Source: Akkermansia sp. (GTDB lineage: Bacteria; Verrucomicrobiota; Verrucomicrobiia; Verrucomicrobiales; Akkermansiaceae). From it: a DNA stretch of 64,000 nucleotides. The DNA lies in the NCBI RefSeq assembly GCF_020860705.1, contig NZ_JAJBTT010000029.1, forward strand, positions 60,460 to 124,459, written 5' to 3'. A program made the position numbers and the translations under genes. Position 1 is the stretch's first letter. Every line of letters begins with the position of its first letter. Of this stretch, positions 24,719 to 32,682 are shown in pieces. The notes below the pieces were generated by a model. It made no database searches. It worked only from the letters and a program-made list of their open reading frames with translations, and had not been told where the DNA came from.

Positions 24719-26824
24719 ATGAATAGCCATACAATACAAAGCATGGGCGTGGCGCTGGCCGCCGTCGTGTGCCTGCCGTCCCCGGGAGCGGAACCGGCTC
24801 ATGCGGTTCCCCCCGTTTCTCCTGCTCCCGCCGCCGTGGACAGTTCCCTGTTCCCCATCGGGAATGAAAAAGTCGGCCTGGATGTGCGCGTGACGGGTAA
24901 TACGTTTGCAGACGCTGTGTTCCATGACAAGGTGAACGGCCGTTCCTACAGGCTGGGGCCCGATATTTTTGCCCTCATGGTGGTGGATGAAGAGAAGGAT
25001 TTGCGTCCGGAAGTGACGATTGAAAGCAAAAACGCGCCCAGGAAGGAAATCAAATCCCGCTATAAAAAGTTTTCCGCCCGTGATTTCATGGCTCGCACGC
25101 CCAGTGTGGAGAAGATTCCCGCCCGGCCGGACGCCCGCCGTCTGGCGGACCGCCGCCCCGGTCAGCGTGTGACCGTTCCCTTTGTGGGGAACAGGGATGG
25201 ACTGGCTCTTCTCTGGACGGCGGAGGTGCGGGAAGGCTCCCCGTACGTGCGCCTTTCCCTGAAGGTGGAGGCCCGGCATCTTCCCGCCGCCGTCCGCGTG
25301 ATCAGGCTGCTTGACCTGTCAGCTCCGGATGGCCGGGTGATGGGATCCGTCAAGGGGGCTCCCGTTACGGCTTCCGGCGGCACGCTTTTTGCGGGCGTGG
25401 AACATCCCATGTCCGTAAACCGGGCAGAGAAGGACGGCCGCATCCAGGCCCAGATGGAACGCCGTCTGGATATTCCGGCCTGTGCGTCTGTAACTGTTTC
25501 CGCCGTGGTAGGCGTGGCCGCGCCCGGACAGTTGAGGCGCGCTTTTCAGGTGGATTATCTGAATCAGGAGCGCGCGAGGCCCTACGGCGCGTTCCTGAAT
25601 TATAACACGTGGTACGATATCGGCTATTTTGACCGCTATTCCGAGAAAAAAGCCCTGGATGTGATCAATACCTACGGCCGGGAACTCGTGAAAAAACGCG
25701 GTGTAGTGATGGATTCCTTTATGATGGATGACGGCTGGGACGATACGGAGACCCTCTGGAAATTCAATAAGGATTTTCCAGACGAATTCCACAAGGTGCG
25801 TCAGGCCGCAGAATCTTTCGGCGCGGCTCCCGGGGTGTGGCTCTCTCCGTGGGGTGGTTATGGAGACCCCAGGAATAACCGCCTGAAGGCGGCCAATGGA
25901 AAGTTTGAAACGAATGAGGTTGGCTTCGCCCTGGCAGGTTCCAGGTATTACAACTATTTCAGGGACATGTGCGTACACATGATCAGGGAGAATGGCGTTA
26001 ATCATTTCAAGTTTGACGGCACGTCCAGTGTGGAAACCCAGGTTCCGGGCAGCAGGTTCTCCAGTGATTTTGAAGCGATTATCCATTTGATTGAAGAATT
26101 GCGCGGCGTGCGGCCGGACCTGTATGTGAACCTGACCACGGGGACCTGGGCTTCCCCCTTCTGGTTTGGAATTGCAGATTCCATCTGGCGTGGCAACTGG
26201 GACCATGAATTCCGGGGAGAGGGAACGCCGCGCAATCAATGGATGACTTTCCGTGATGCCAAGATTTACGAGAATAACGTGGAAGTATCCCCTTTGTTTC
26301 CGGTCAATTCCCTGATGACCCACGGCGTCATTTACACCAAACGCGCTCATAACCTGGAGAAGGTGGAGGGAGATGACTTGAAAAATGAAATCTGGTCCGG
26401 CTTCGGTTCCGGTACGCAGATGCAGGAAATTTACGTTTCTCCCGGCCTGCTGACGCAGGATGAATGGGATACGCTGGCCGCCGCCGCCAAATGGACCCGT
26501 GCCAACGGAGATACGCTGGTAGATACGCATTGGATCGGCGGGAGCCCTGCGGATATGGAGGTGTACGGCTGGGCTTCCTGGTCCCCGCGGAAGGGTATCC
26601 TGACCCTGCGCAATCCCTCTTCCAGAACGCAGACAGTGAGTTTTGACCCCGCAGCCGTGTTTGAACTGCCGGCTGGGGCTCCTGCGGAGTACAGGCTTTC
26701 TTCCCCCAAGGGGGATTCCCTGCCAGCGGAAGTAATCAGGGCCGGCACTCCGTTTTCCATCACGCTCCAGCCGTTTGAAGTCCTGGTGCTGGAGGCGGTT
26801 TCTGAGAAACAAGACGTGAAATAA
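24719..26824 (+). CDS. Secreted GH36-like glycosidase (alpha-galactosidase type)
   Basis: This 701-residue protein has a signal peptide (cleaved near PSPGAEPAHA), a beta-rich N-terminal part, a TIM barrel (about 280-560) and a C-terminal beta domain. The barrel resembles clan GH-D enzymes. MMDDGWDD (D337-D338) is the usual substrate-binding block. HFKFDGT (about D433) is in the place of the catalytic nucleophile, and GNWDHEF (about D495) in the place of the acid/base. Substrates of such enzymes are alpha-galactosides; in a mucin degrader this could mean glycan caps, but that is inference. The flanking residues KFDGT differ from the usual KxDxN of GH36, so the subfamily is uncertain. Confidence 0.72.
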   Translation: MNSHTIQSMGVALAAVVCLPSPGAEPAHAVPPVSPAPAAVDSSLFPIGNEKVGLDVRVTGNTFADAVFHDKVNGRSYRLGPDIFALMVVDEEKDLRPEVTIESKNAPRKEIKSRYKKFSARDFMARTPSVEKIPARPDARRLADRRPGQRVTVPFVGNRDGLALLWTAEVREGSPYVRLSLKVEARHLPAAVRVIRLLDLSAPDGRVMGSVKGAPVTASGGTLFAGVEHPMSVNRAEKDGRIQAQMERRLDIPACASVTVSAVVGVAAPGQLRRAFQVDYLNQERARPYGAFLNYNTWYDIGYFDRYSEKKALDVINTYGRELVKKRGVVMDSFMMDDGWDDTETLWKFNKDFPDEFHKVRQAAESFGAAPGVWLSPWGGYGDPRNNRLKAANGKFETNEVGFALAGSRYYNYFRDMCVHMIRENGVNHFKFDGTSSVETQVPGSRFSSDFEAIIHLIEELRGVRPDLYVNLTTGTWASPFWFGIADSIWRGNWDHEFRGEGTPRNQWMTFRDAKIYENNVEVSPLFPVNSLMTHGVIYTKRAHNLEKVEGDDLKNEIWSGFGSGTQMQEIYVSPGLLTQDEWDTLAAAAKWTRANGDTLVDTHWIGGSPADMEVYGWASWSPRKGILTLRNPSSRTQTVSFDPAAVFELPAGAPAEYRLSSPKGDSLPAEVIRAGTPFSITLQPFEVLVLEAVSEKQDVK

Positions 26825-26850
26825 GGAACCGGAGGCAGTCATAAAACAAG

Positions 26851-26884
26851 ATGGACAGGGAACAGCCGTCTCTGTCCATTTTTG
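26851..26884 (+). terminator. Terminator of the GH36-like gene
   Basis: ATGGACAG pairs with CTGTCCAT across a 13-base loop, followed by TTTTTG; it starts 27 bases after the stop codon. Confidence 0.85.
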
Positions 26885-26984
26885 TTTGCCAGTTAATCAT
26901 TAATAGATTTTTTGGGCATGCGGGAAGGCTTTGGAATTGTCCATCGCCTGAACGGAACGGGATGCCGGGGACTCCAATGCCTAT

Positions 26985-27404
26985 ATGAAACTGCATTCCA
27001 TGATCATTACCGGCGCCGCCGGATTTCTGCTGTTGGGGGCCTGTTCCCCCTCTTCTTACCAGACTACGTTCCCGGAACCGGCCTATGTGAAGGTTTCCGC
27101 CAATAATGGAGCCTATGCGCCTTATCCGGACAATCCCCAGGGCCAGCAGGAACTGGTATACTGGTATGAATCCCTGCGTGAGCCCCTGACTGTTGTTGCG
27201 GAAGTTCCGCCGACTCCCATCGTCACCAAGGGCCCCGGGCCGGTGATTCTGGATTCCGATAATTTCTCCGCGAAGCTTTACCGCGACAGGACGGAAGTGA
27301 AGAAGAAGGACAAGGATGGCAAGTGGGTCACGAGCGTGCGCCCCACCACTCCCGCCGACCAGCGCATGAGGAATTACGTGATAGCTTCCAGGAAAGCCCG
27401 TTAA
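26985..27404 (+). CDS. Small lipoprotein, function unknown
   Basis: This 139-residue protein has a lipoprotein signal peptide with lipobox LLGAC, the lipidated cysteine at about residue 20. The mature part is short, proline- and lysine-rich, with no recognised domain (VVAEVPPTPIVTKGPGPVILDSDNFSAKL). It is probably anchored in the outer membrane or the inner-membrane periplasmic face. It is monocistronic, convergent with the zinc-ribbon gene at 27424-27879. Confidence 0.75.
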   Translation: MKLHSMIITGAAGFLLLGACSPSSYQTTFPEPAYVKVSANNGAYAPYPDNPQGQQELVYWYESLREPLTVVAEVPPTPIVTKGPGPVILDSDNFSAKLYRDRTEVKKKDKDGKWVTSVRPTTPADQRMRNYVIASRKAR

Positions 27405-27423
27405 CCGGGACTTTCATCAAGAT

Positions 27424-27879
27424 TCAGGAAAACTTGTCCGGCCTGTTTCCCTCTCCGGAGGAAACAGGCCCGGTTTGCGTATGGGCAGGTTGTTCATCCC
27501 ATTCATCCGGGGAAACGGCACGGCGGCGGATGCTTTTTCCCGGCCAGGGAATATAGGCGTCCGTGTAGAAGGTGGAGGCGCAGCTCCGGCACGTCAGCAT
27601 AATGCCGGTATCCGGTCTTCGTTGTTCCTCCGGCGTCTGTGTAGCGGGATGAAGCCTGGCGTATCCGCAATGCGGACAGTGGATAGGGAGAGGTGCGGCA
27701 TATAACACAGCCAGTGCCGCCGTGCAGACAATGGCCCAGGCAATGTACACCGCCCAGAAAGGCCATTCAGGATTCAGCAGCCAGATGGTGGCAATGGCAG
27801 GAATGGAACAGAGGACATAGAGCAGGGTGCGCTTTTGTCTCCTGGCGAGGAAGTGGAAGCAGTAGATCGTATCCTGCAT
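27424..27879 (-). CDS. Membrane protein with a zinc-ribbon-like motif
   Basis: This 151-residue protein has two hydrophobic segments at the N-terminus (TLLYVLCSIPAIATIWLL and FWAVYIAWAIVCTAALAVLYAA). They are followed by a soluble tail with two cysteine pairs, CPHCGY and CRSC, about 30 residues apart, the pattern of a zinc ribbon. The tail ends in a disordered region. No family is recognised. It begins 19 bases after the stop of the first GH43 gene and is therefore the probable last gene of the seven-gene operon starting at 34563. The end of its coding sequence overlaps the terminator hairpin at 27440-27470. Confidence 0.65.
   Translation of the reverse strand: MQDTIYCFHFLARRQKRTLLYVLCSIPAIATIWLLNPEWPFWAVYIAWAIVCTAALAVLYAAPLPIHCPHCGYARLHPATQTPEEQRRPDTGIMLTCRSCASTFYTDAYIPWPGKSIRRRAVSPDEWDEQPAHTQTGPVSSGEGNRPDKFS
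27440..27470. terminator. Hairpin between convergent genes
   Basis: GGCCTGTTTCC / GGAAACAGGCC is an 11-bp perfect stem with a 9-base loop, between the lipoprotein gene and the zinc-ribbon gene. It lies inside the last codons of the latter and may end both transcripts. Confidence 0.6.
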
Positions 27880-27898
27880 GGGAAGGAGAAGAAACCGG

Positions 27899-29008
27899 TT
27901 ACAGATCCTTCAGTGTCCATTCATCCTTCCATTCCAGCCTGATCTGGTCTCCGTCCCATTTCATGGGCAGCCACAGGTAGCGGCCGTCAATGGCGTTTTT
28001 GGGACGCCAGATGTCCGCCATGAAGATGAATTTGCCGGGCTTGCCCTGCACGGGCAGGATGTAGGTGCTCTGGCCGCCGAAGGTGATGCCGGCTTTGGGC
28101 CCCACGCAGGGGTTCTTGAGCTCCGTCCATGGTCCGGCAATATTGTTGGCTACGGCGCTGCGCGCCGCATTGGGAGCCCAGCCGGAGCATCCGGAGGCGA
28201 TCATGTAATATTTGCCGTTGTATTTGCAGATGGCGGGGGCTTCCATATAGCGGTTGACGAAGGCCCGGACGTATTTTCCGCTATGCCCGGTATAGTCCGG
28301 CGTGAGTTCCGCAATGTGCAGGGTAATGTTCCCCTCGGAGGAGTAGATGTGGTAGGCCTTGCCGTTATCATCGACGAAGATGGTCATGTCCCGGCTCATC
28401 TGGCCGCCGGGAAAGTCCCGCCTGATGATGCGGACGTAGTCGGGCATGTCCATGGTGAATTCCGTGGTCTGGTCCTTTTTATCCAAATTCATGGGCCATT
28501 TGCCCGGATTGACGCGTCCGGCTTTCAGGAACTTGAACGGTCCGGTGGGTTTGGTGGCCGTCGCCACGCCCGCCTGGGCTGCCCCGTATCCCTTGCCCCG
28601 GAGTTCCAGATGGAACCACATCACGTATTTTTTGGTCTTCTTGTTGTACACGACCTTGGGGCGTTCCAGAATGCAGCCCTTGGCGATGGGGTGGGAGTTG
28701 TCCCCTTCCACCACTTTCAGGGCGATTCCCTCGTCCTTCCAGTTGTACAGGTCCTTGGAGGAATAGCAGTGCACGCCCACCTGGGCGCGGTTTCCGGCAT
28801 CTCCCTCCACCTTGTGTTCCCCGTACCAGTAGTAGGTTCCCTTGTCATAGAGGATGCCGCCGCCATGGGCGTTGATATGGACGCCGTTGTTGTCCGTCCA
28901 GATTTCTCCGGGCTTGAAGGACGTGTGCTTTACGGGGGTGTCAGCCGTGGAGACGGAGGAAAGGCAATAGGCCAGTCCGGCAAAAAAGGCAAGCGTTAGC
29001 GTTTTCAT
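27899..29008 (-). CDS. GH43 subfamily 24-type exo-beta-1,3-galactosidase, copy A
   Basis: This 369-residue secreted protein (signal peptide about 1-22, LAYCLSSVSTA) has the five-bladed propeller signature of GH43: INAHGGGILYDKGTYYWYGEHK, ERPKVVYNKKTKKYVMWFH, YMEAPAICKYNGKYYMI and a GGQST block. Known subfamily 24 members remove galactose from beta-1,3-galactans, and this fits mucin core chains. In characterised relatives a glutamine replaces the usual catalytic base; the Gln of GGQST might be it, but I cannot confirm that. It is very close to copy B upstream (29033-30178), with long nearly identical DNA stretches, so the pair is a tandem duplication. Confidence 0.85.
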   Translation of the reverse strand: MKTLTLAFFAGLAYCLSSVSTADTPVKHTSFKPGEIWTDNNGVHINAHGGGILYDKGTYYWYGEHKVEGDAGNRAQVGVHCYSSKDLYNWKDEGIALKVVEGDNSHPIAKGCILERPKVVYNKKTKKYVMWFHLELRGKGYGAAQAGVATATKPTGPFKFLKAGRVNPGKWPMNLDKKDQTTEFTMDMPDYVRIIRRDFPGGQMSRDMTIFVDDNGKAYHIYSSEGNITLHIAELTPDYTGHSGKYVRAFVNRYMEAPAICKYNGKYYMIASGCSGWAPNAARSAVANNIAGPWTELKNPCVGPKAGITFGGQSTYILPVQGKPGKFIFMADIWRPKNAIDGRYLWLPMKWDGDQIRLEWKDEWTLKDL

Positions 29009-29032
29009 GAATAACAGGGAGGGGTGGGGAGG

Positions 29033-30178
29033 TTACAGGTCTTCCAGTTTCCATTCATCCTTCCATTCCAGCTTGATCTGGTCTCCGTCAAACTGGATGG
29101 GCAGCCACAGGTAGCGGCCGTCAATGGCGTTCTGGGGCCGCCAGATGTCCGCCATGAAGATGAATTTGCCGGGTTTGCCCTGCACGGGCAGGATGTAGGT
29201 GCTCTGGCCACCAAAGGTGGTGCCGGCCTTGGGGCCTACGCAGGGATTCTTGAGCTCCGTCCACGGTCCGGCAATGCGGGGCGCCACGGCGCTGCGGGCG
29301 GCGTTGGGGTACCAGCCGGTGCATCCGGAGGCGATAAAGTAGTATTTGCCCTTGTGCTTGAAAATGGCGGGGGCTTCCATGAAGCGGCCTGGAAATGCCC
29401 GGACGAATTTTCCGGTGTGCTCCGTGTAGTCCGGCGTAAGCTCCGCAATGTGGGTGGTGCTGTTTTCTTCGGAGGAATAGATGTGGTAGGCCTTGCCGTC
29501 GTCGTCTACAAAAATAGTCATGTCCCGGCTCATCTGGCCCTTTTCAAAATCCTTCTTGAACATATCCTCGGAGCGCACTCCTTCCGGCAGGGCGCTGGAA
29601 GTCAGACCGGGAACCCCTTTGAACGTTTTCATGGTCTGGTCCTTCTTGTCCATGTTCATGGGCCATTTGCCCGGATTGACGCGTCCGGCTCTCAGGAAGG
29701 TGAATGGTCCGGTGGGTTTGGTGGCCGTCGCCACGCCCGCGTAAGCCGCGCCGTAGCCTTTCCCCTTGAGTTCCAGATGGAACCACATCACGTATTTTTT
29801 AGTCTTCTTGTTGTATACAACCTTGGGACGTTCCAGAATGCAGCCCTTGGCGATGGGGTGGGAGTTGTCCCCTTCCACCACTTTCAGGGCGATTCCCTCA
29901 TCCTTCCAATTGTACAGGTCCTTGGAGGAATAGCAGTGCACGCCCACCTGGGCATAGTTCCCGGCGTCTCCCTCCACCTTGTGTTCCCCGTACCAGTAGT
30001 AGGTCCCTTTGTCGTAGAGGATGCCGCCGCCGTGGGCGTTGATATGGATGCCGTTGTTGTCCGTCCAGATTTCTCCGGGCTTGAAGGACGTGTGTCTGGC
30101 CGGGGTTTCCCCCATGGAAAGGGCGGTTGCACCGCAGAACAGGCAGAGCGCCAGAAGTGATTTCATGGTGTTTGTCAT
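29033..30178 (-). CDS. GH43 subfamily 24-type exo-beta-1,3-galactosidase, copy B
   Basis: This 381-residue paralogue of copy A has the same propeller blocks and a signal peptide (MKSLLALCLFCGATALSMG). It differs mainly in a loop after DKKDQT, where it carries KTFKGVPGLTSSALPEGVRSEDM in two pieces while copy A has a shorter DYVRI loop. This loop may alter substrate fit. The start at 30178 overlaps the upstream stop codon (ATGA), implying translational coupling; the ATG at 30166 is an alternative. It is followed by copy A after 24 bases. Confidence 0.85.
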   Translation of the reverse strand: MTNTMKSLLALCLFCGATALSMGETPARHTSFKPGEIWTDNNGIHINAHGGGILYDKGTYYWYGEHKVEGDAGNYAQVGVHCYSSKDLYNWKDEGIALKVVEGDNSHPIAKGCILERPKVVYNKKTKKYVMWFHLELKGKGYGAAYAGVATATKPTGPFTFLRAGRVNPGKWPMNMDKKDQTMKTFKGVPGLTSSALPEGVRSEDMFKKDFEKGQMSRDMTIFVDDDGKAYHIYSSEENSTTHIAELTPDYTEHTGKFVRAFPGRFMEAPAIFKHKGKYYFIASGCTGWYPNAARSAVAPRIAGPWTELKNPCVGPKAGTTFGGQSTYILPVQGKPGKFIFMADIWRPQNAIDGRYLWLPIQFDGDQIKLEWKDEWKLEDL

Positions 30179-31428
30179 GGCCGGGATGGTTTGGAGATAA
30201 GCGTGGATGGTGGTTCCGGCTGTCCGTACAGCTTGTCCCACGCACGGGAAAGGGCGTACAGGGCATACCCGGTGCCGTAAAATTTGTGGTAATTGTACAG
30301 GGGGTAGTCCCACCAGGAGCCGTCCTTTCCCTGCCGGGCAAGGATGTCGTTAGCCAATAAAGACGCATGGCGTTTTACCTGATTTGGAGCCAGCATGTCC
30401 AGACACATTCCTGAGTAATAGTAACCGTAGTAAAAGAAATACCCGGAATTCTGGGCGAAACTCTCATGGGGGGTGGGTTTGTGGAGGGCCATCGTAAGCC
30501 AGCCCCGGCGGCTCCACAGGCGGTCCAGGCCGTCAATGAGCTGGCGCATGGAGATGGTCTCCGGTTCCCACAGCCTGATGGCGTAATCACAGGCGGGAGT
30601 GCGGGCCAGGCTGCCGGTGTGGCGGTTGATGGGCCTGCCGGGATAAAAGGCGTGCCCCAGGGAATAGACGTAGGTTCCCGCGGGCGTTCTCTGGGATTTG
30701 AGGAATTTCAGCGCGCGGCTGAATATTTTGTCGTCCAGGGCAAGGCCGAACGATTTTCCGGCCATCCAGGCGGAGATGAGAACCGTACCCGTCAGGAAGG
30801 AGGTGGGCTGTGCTGCGGGCCGTTGGCTGAATCCGGAGTAGGTAAGGTAGCCCCACCCTCCCATGGCGGAGGCCAGTTCATTGAGCTTGTCCACCTGGGC
30901 GCGGGCGCACTCCATGAGTTCCCGGTAACGCGGACTGTTCCGGTCCAGCGCCGCCGCCCGCATGCTCATGGCGTCCAGCACATAAGTGTGGGCCCAGGTG
31001 TTGTACACGCAGAGGGCGTCTCCCCGTTTCAAATGGGGCATGGTGCGGATCAGGTAGTCTTCCGCACGGGTCATGGCCTGCTGCACCGCCGGTTCGTTCC
31101 TCAGGGGGCTGGCGTTCAGCCCCGCGATGCACAGGGCCGTGCTGGCCGTCTTGAACGTCAGGGGGCCGTCCGGATAGGGGCATGTGACGTTCCACGTGCC
31201 GATCACCCGGTGGTCTCCCCAGGAGCCGTCCGCGTTCTGTTCTTTCAGCAGGAAATCCACGCCGCGGCGGAAGGCCTGGTCAAATTGTGCGGCTTCTGCG
31301 GGAGGAACGTCCGGTATCTTGGCGATGGGAAGGACATCGGCCTTGCCTGGTGCCATGGATTCCGTTTCCTCTGCGGAAACGTGCAGGGTCGCTGTCAGGA
31401 GCAGGCAGGTGAGCAGCAGGCGGAACAT
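30175..31428 (-). CDS. Secreted prenyltransferase/squalene-cyclase-fold toroid, copy A
   Basis: This 417-residue protein has a signal peptide (MFRLLLTCLLLTATLHVSA) and an alpha/alpha-toroid of the terpene cyclase/prenyltransferase superfamily. Two QW-type motifs frame it: EQNADGSWG near the start and QGKDGSWWDYPLYNYHKFYG near the end. No DxDD motif of squalene-hopene cyclases is seen and no thioester motif, so an enzymatic role is doubtful. Export also argues against terpene synthesis. Shared with copy B are FYPGRPINRHTGSLARTPA and HESFAQNSGYFFYYGYYY. It starts 4 bases after the stop of copy B. A structural or glycan-binding role beside the GH43 enzymes is possible. Confidence 0.75.
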   Translation of the reverse strand: MFRLLLTCLLLTATLHVSAEETESMAPGKADVLPIAKIPDVPPAEAAQFDQAFRRGVDFLLKEQNADGSWGDHRVIGTWNVTCPYPDGPLTFKTASTALCIAGLNASPLRNEPAVQQAMTRAEDYLIRTMPHLKRGDALCVYNTWAHTYVLDAMSMRAAALDRNSPRYRELMECARAQVDKLNELASAMGGWGYLTYSGFSQRPAAQPTSFLTGTVLISAWMAGKSFGLALDDKIFSRALKFLKSQRTPAGTYVYSLGHAFYPGRPINRHTGSLARTPACDYAIRLWEPETISMRQLIDGLDRLWSRRGWLTMALHKPTPHESFAQNSGYFFYYGYYYSGMCLDMLAPNQVKRHASLLANDILARQGKDGSWWDYPLYNYHKFYGTGYALYALSRAWDKLYGQPEPPSTLISKPSRP

Positions 31429-31432
31429 GATG

Positions 31433-32665
31433 TCAGGGTGCGGATGCAGGGTTGGCAGGGTACAGGGAATCCCGCACGCGGGAAACAGCGTACAGGGCAT
31501 ACCCGGTACCGTAGAATTTGTGGTAGTTGTACAGGGGATAATCCCACCAGGAACCGTCTTTTTCCTGCATGGGCAGCAAGTCGGCCGCCAGGTGGGAGGC
31601 GTGGCGGGTCAGGCGTTCCTGAGGCACCTCGGACAGGCAGCGGGCGGCGTAATAGTACCCATAGTAGAAAAAGTAGCCCGCATTCTGGGCGAAGCTTTCA
31701 TGCGGAATGGGTTTTTTCACGGCCAGTGAAAGCCATCCTCCGCGGCTCCAGATGCGTTCCAGGCCGTCCTCCAGCTGCCGTCTGGAAATGAAATCCGGAT
31801 CGTACAGGAGGAGGGCCAGGTCACCTGCGGGGGTGCGGGCCAGGCTGCCGGTATGGCGGTTGATGGGCCTGCCGGGATAAAAGGTGTGGGAGATGGAATA
31901 GACATAGCTTCCGGCAGGCGTCCGCAGTTTTTCCAGCCCGGCCACCGCCCGCTTGAGAATACGGGGATCTGGTTTGAGGCCAAAGGCCCGTTCCGCGTCC
32001 TTGTAGGCGATCAGGACCGTAGCCGTCAGGAAGGAAGTGGGTTCTCCGATGGGGCGTTTGGAAAAGGTTTCAAACGTGTAATAGCCCCATCCTCCCTGCA
32101 CGTCCGCCATCTGGTCCAGCGCTTTTACCTGGAGATCGGCCACTTTTTTGAGTTCCGCGTACAGGGGGGAATTGACCGGAAGGTTGCTGGCGGCCCTGCT
32201 CAGGGCGGAAAGGCCGTACGCATGCCCCCATACGCCGAGCACGGTGCGCGTATCCCCCCGTTTCAGGGTGGGCAGTGTGGTGAGCAGGTACTGGATGGCC
32301 CTGTCTACGGCCGTTTTCACGGCGGGGTCCTCTTTCAGCGGGCTGGCGAGCAGGCCGATGACGCACAGGGAGGTGGAGGCCGTCCTGAAGGACCTGGGGC
32401 CTTCCGGGTAGGGACAGATGACGTTCAGCCCCTTGGTGCGCGTGTGGCTTCCCCAGGAACCGTCCCTGTTCTGGCTGCCGAGCAGGAAATCCGCCGCCTT
32501 GCGGATGGAAGCGTCCAGCTTTTCCCGCGAGGGCGGCGGTACGTCCGGCACCCGGGCAATGGGAATGGTATCCCTTTTCTCCTTGTCCGCATGTTCTGCC
32601 CGGACGGGGGCGCAGAGCGCCGTGCAGGCTCCCAGGGCGGCAAGAAGGAGGAAGGCCTTGTTCAT
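31433..32665 (-). CDS. Secreted prenyltransferase/squalene-cyclase-fold toroid, copy B
   Basis: This 410-residue paralogue of copy A has its own signal peptide (MNKAFLLLAALGACTALCAPVRA) and the motifs SQNRDGSWGSH and QEKDGSWWDYPLYNYHKF. As in copy A the superfamily fold is recognisable but no cyclase DxDD motif is present. The frame could open at TTG 32686, overlapping the upstream stop; the ATG at 32665 directly begins the signal peptide and is preferred. It lies between the HlyD-like gene and toroid copy A, all on one strand. Confidence 0.75.
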   Translation of the reverse strand: MNKAFLLLAALGACTALCAPVRAEHADKEKRDTIPIARVPDVPPPSREKLDASIRKAADFLLGSQNRDGSWGSHTRTKGLNVICPYPEGPRSFRTASTSLCVIGLLASPLKEDPAVKTAVDRAIQYLLTTLPTLKRGDTRTVLGVWGHAYGLSALSRAASNLPVNSPLYAELKKVADLQVKALDQMADVQGGWGYYTFETFSKRPIGEPTSFLTATVLIAYKDAERAFGLKPDPRILKRAVAGLEKLRTPAGSYVYSISHTFYPGRPINRHTGSLARTPAGDLALLLYDPDFISRRQLEDGLERIWSRGGWLSLAVKKPIPHESFAQNAGYFFYYGYYYAARCLSEVPQERLTRHASHLAADLLPMQEKDGSWWDYPLYNYHKFYGTGYALYAVSRVRDSLYPANPASAP

Positions 32666-32682
32666 GGATGGTCCGGGGTGGC

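Noticed and set aside
27440-27470. Reading the hairpin as evidence that the zinc-ribbon gene is not real
   Set aside because: The cysteine pairs, two membrane helices and the operon spacing support the gene; the hairpin simply overlaps its disordered C-terminal codons.
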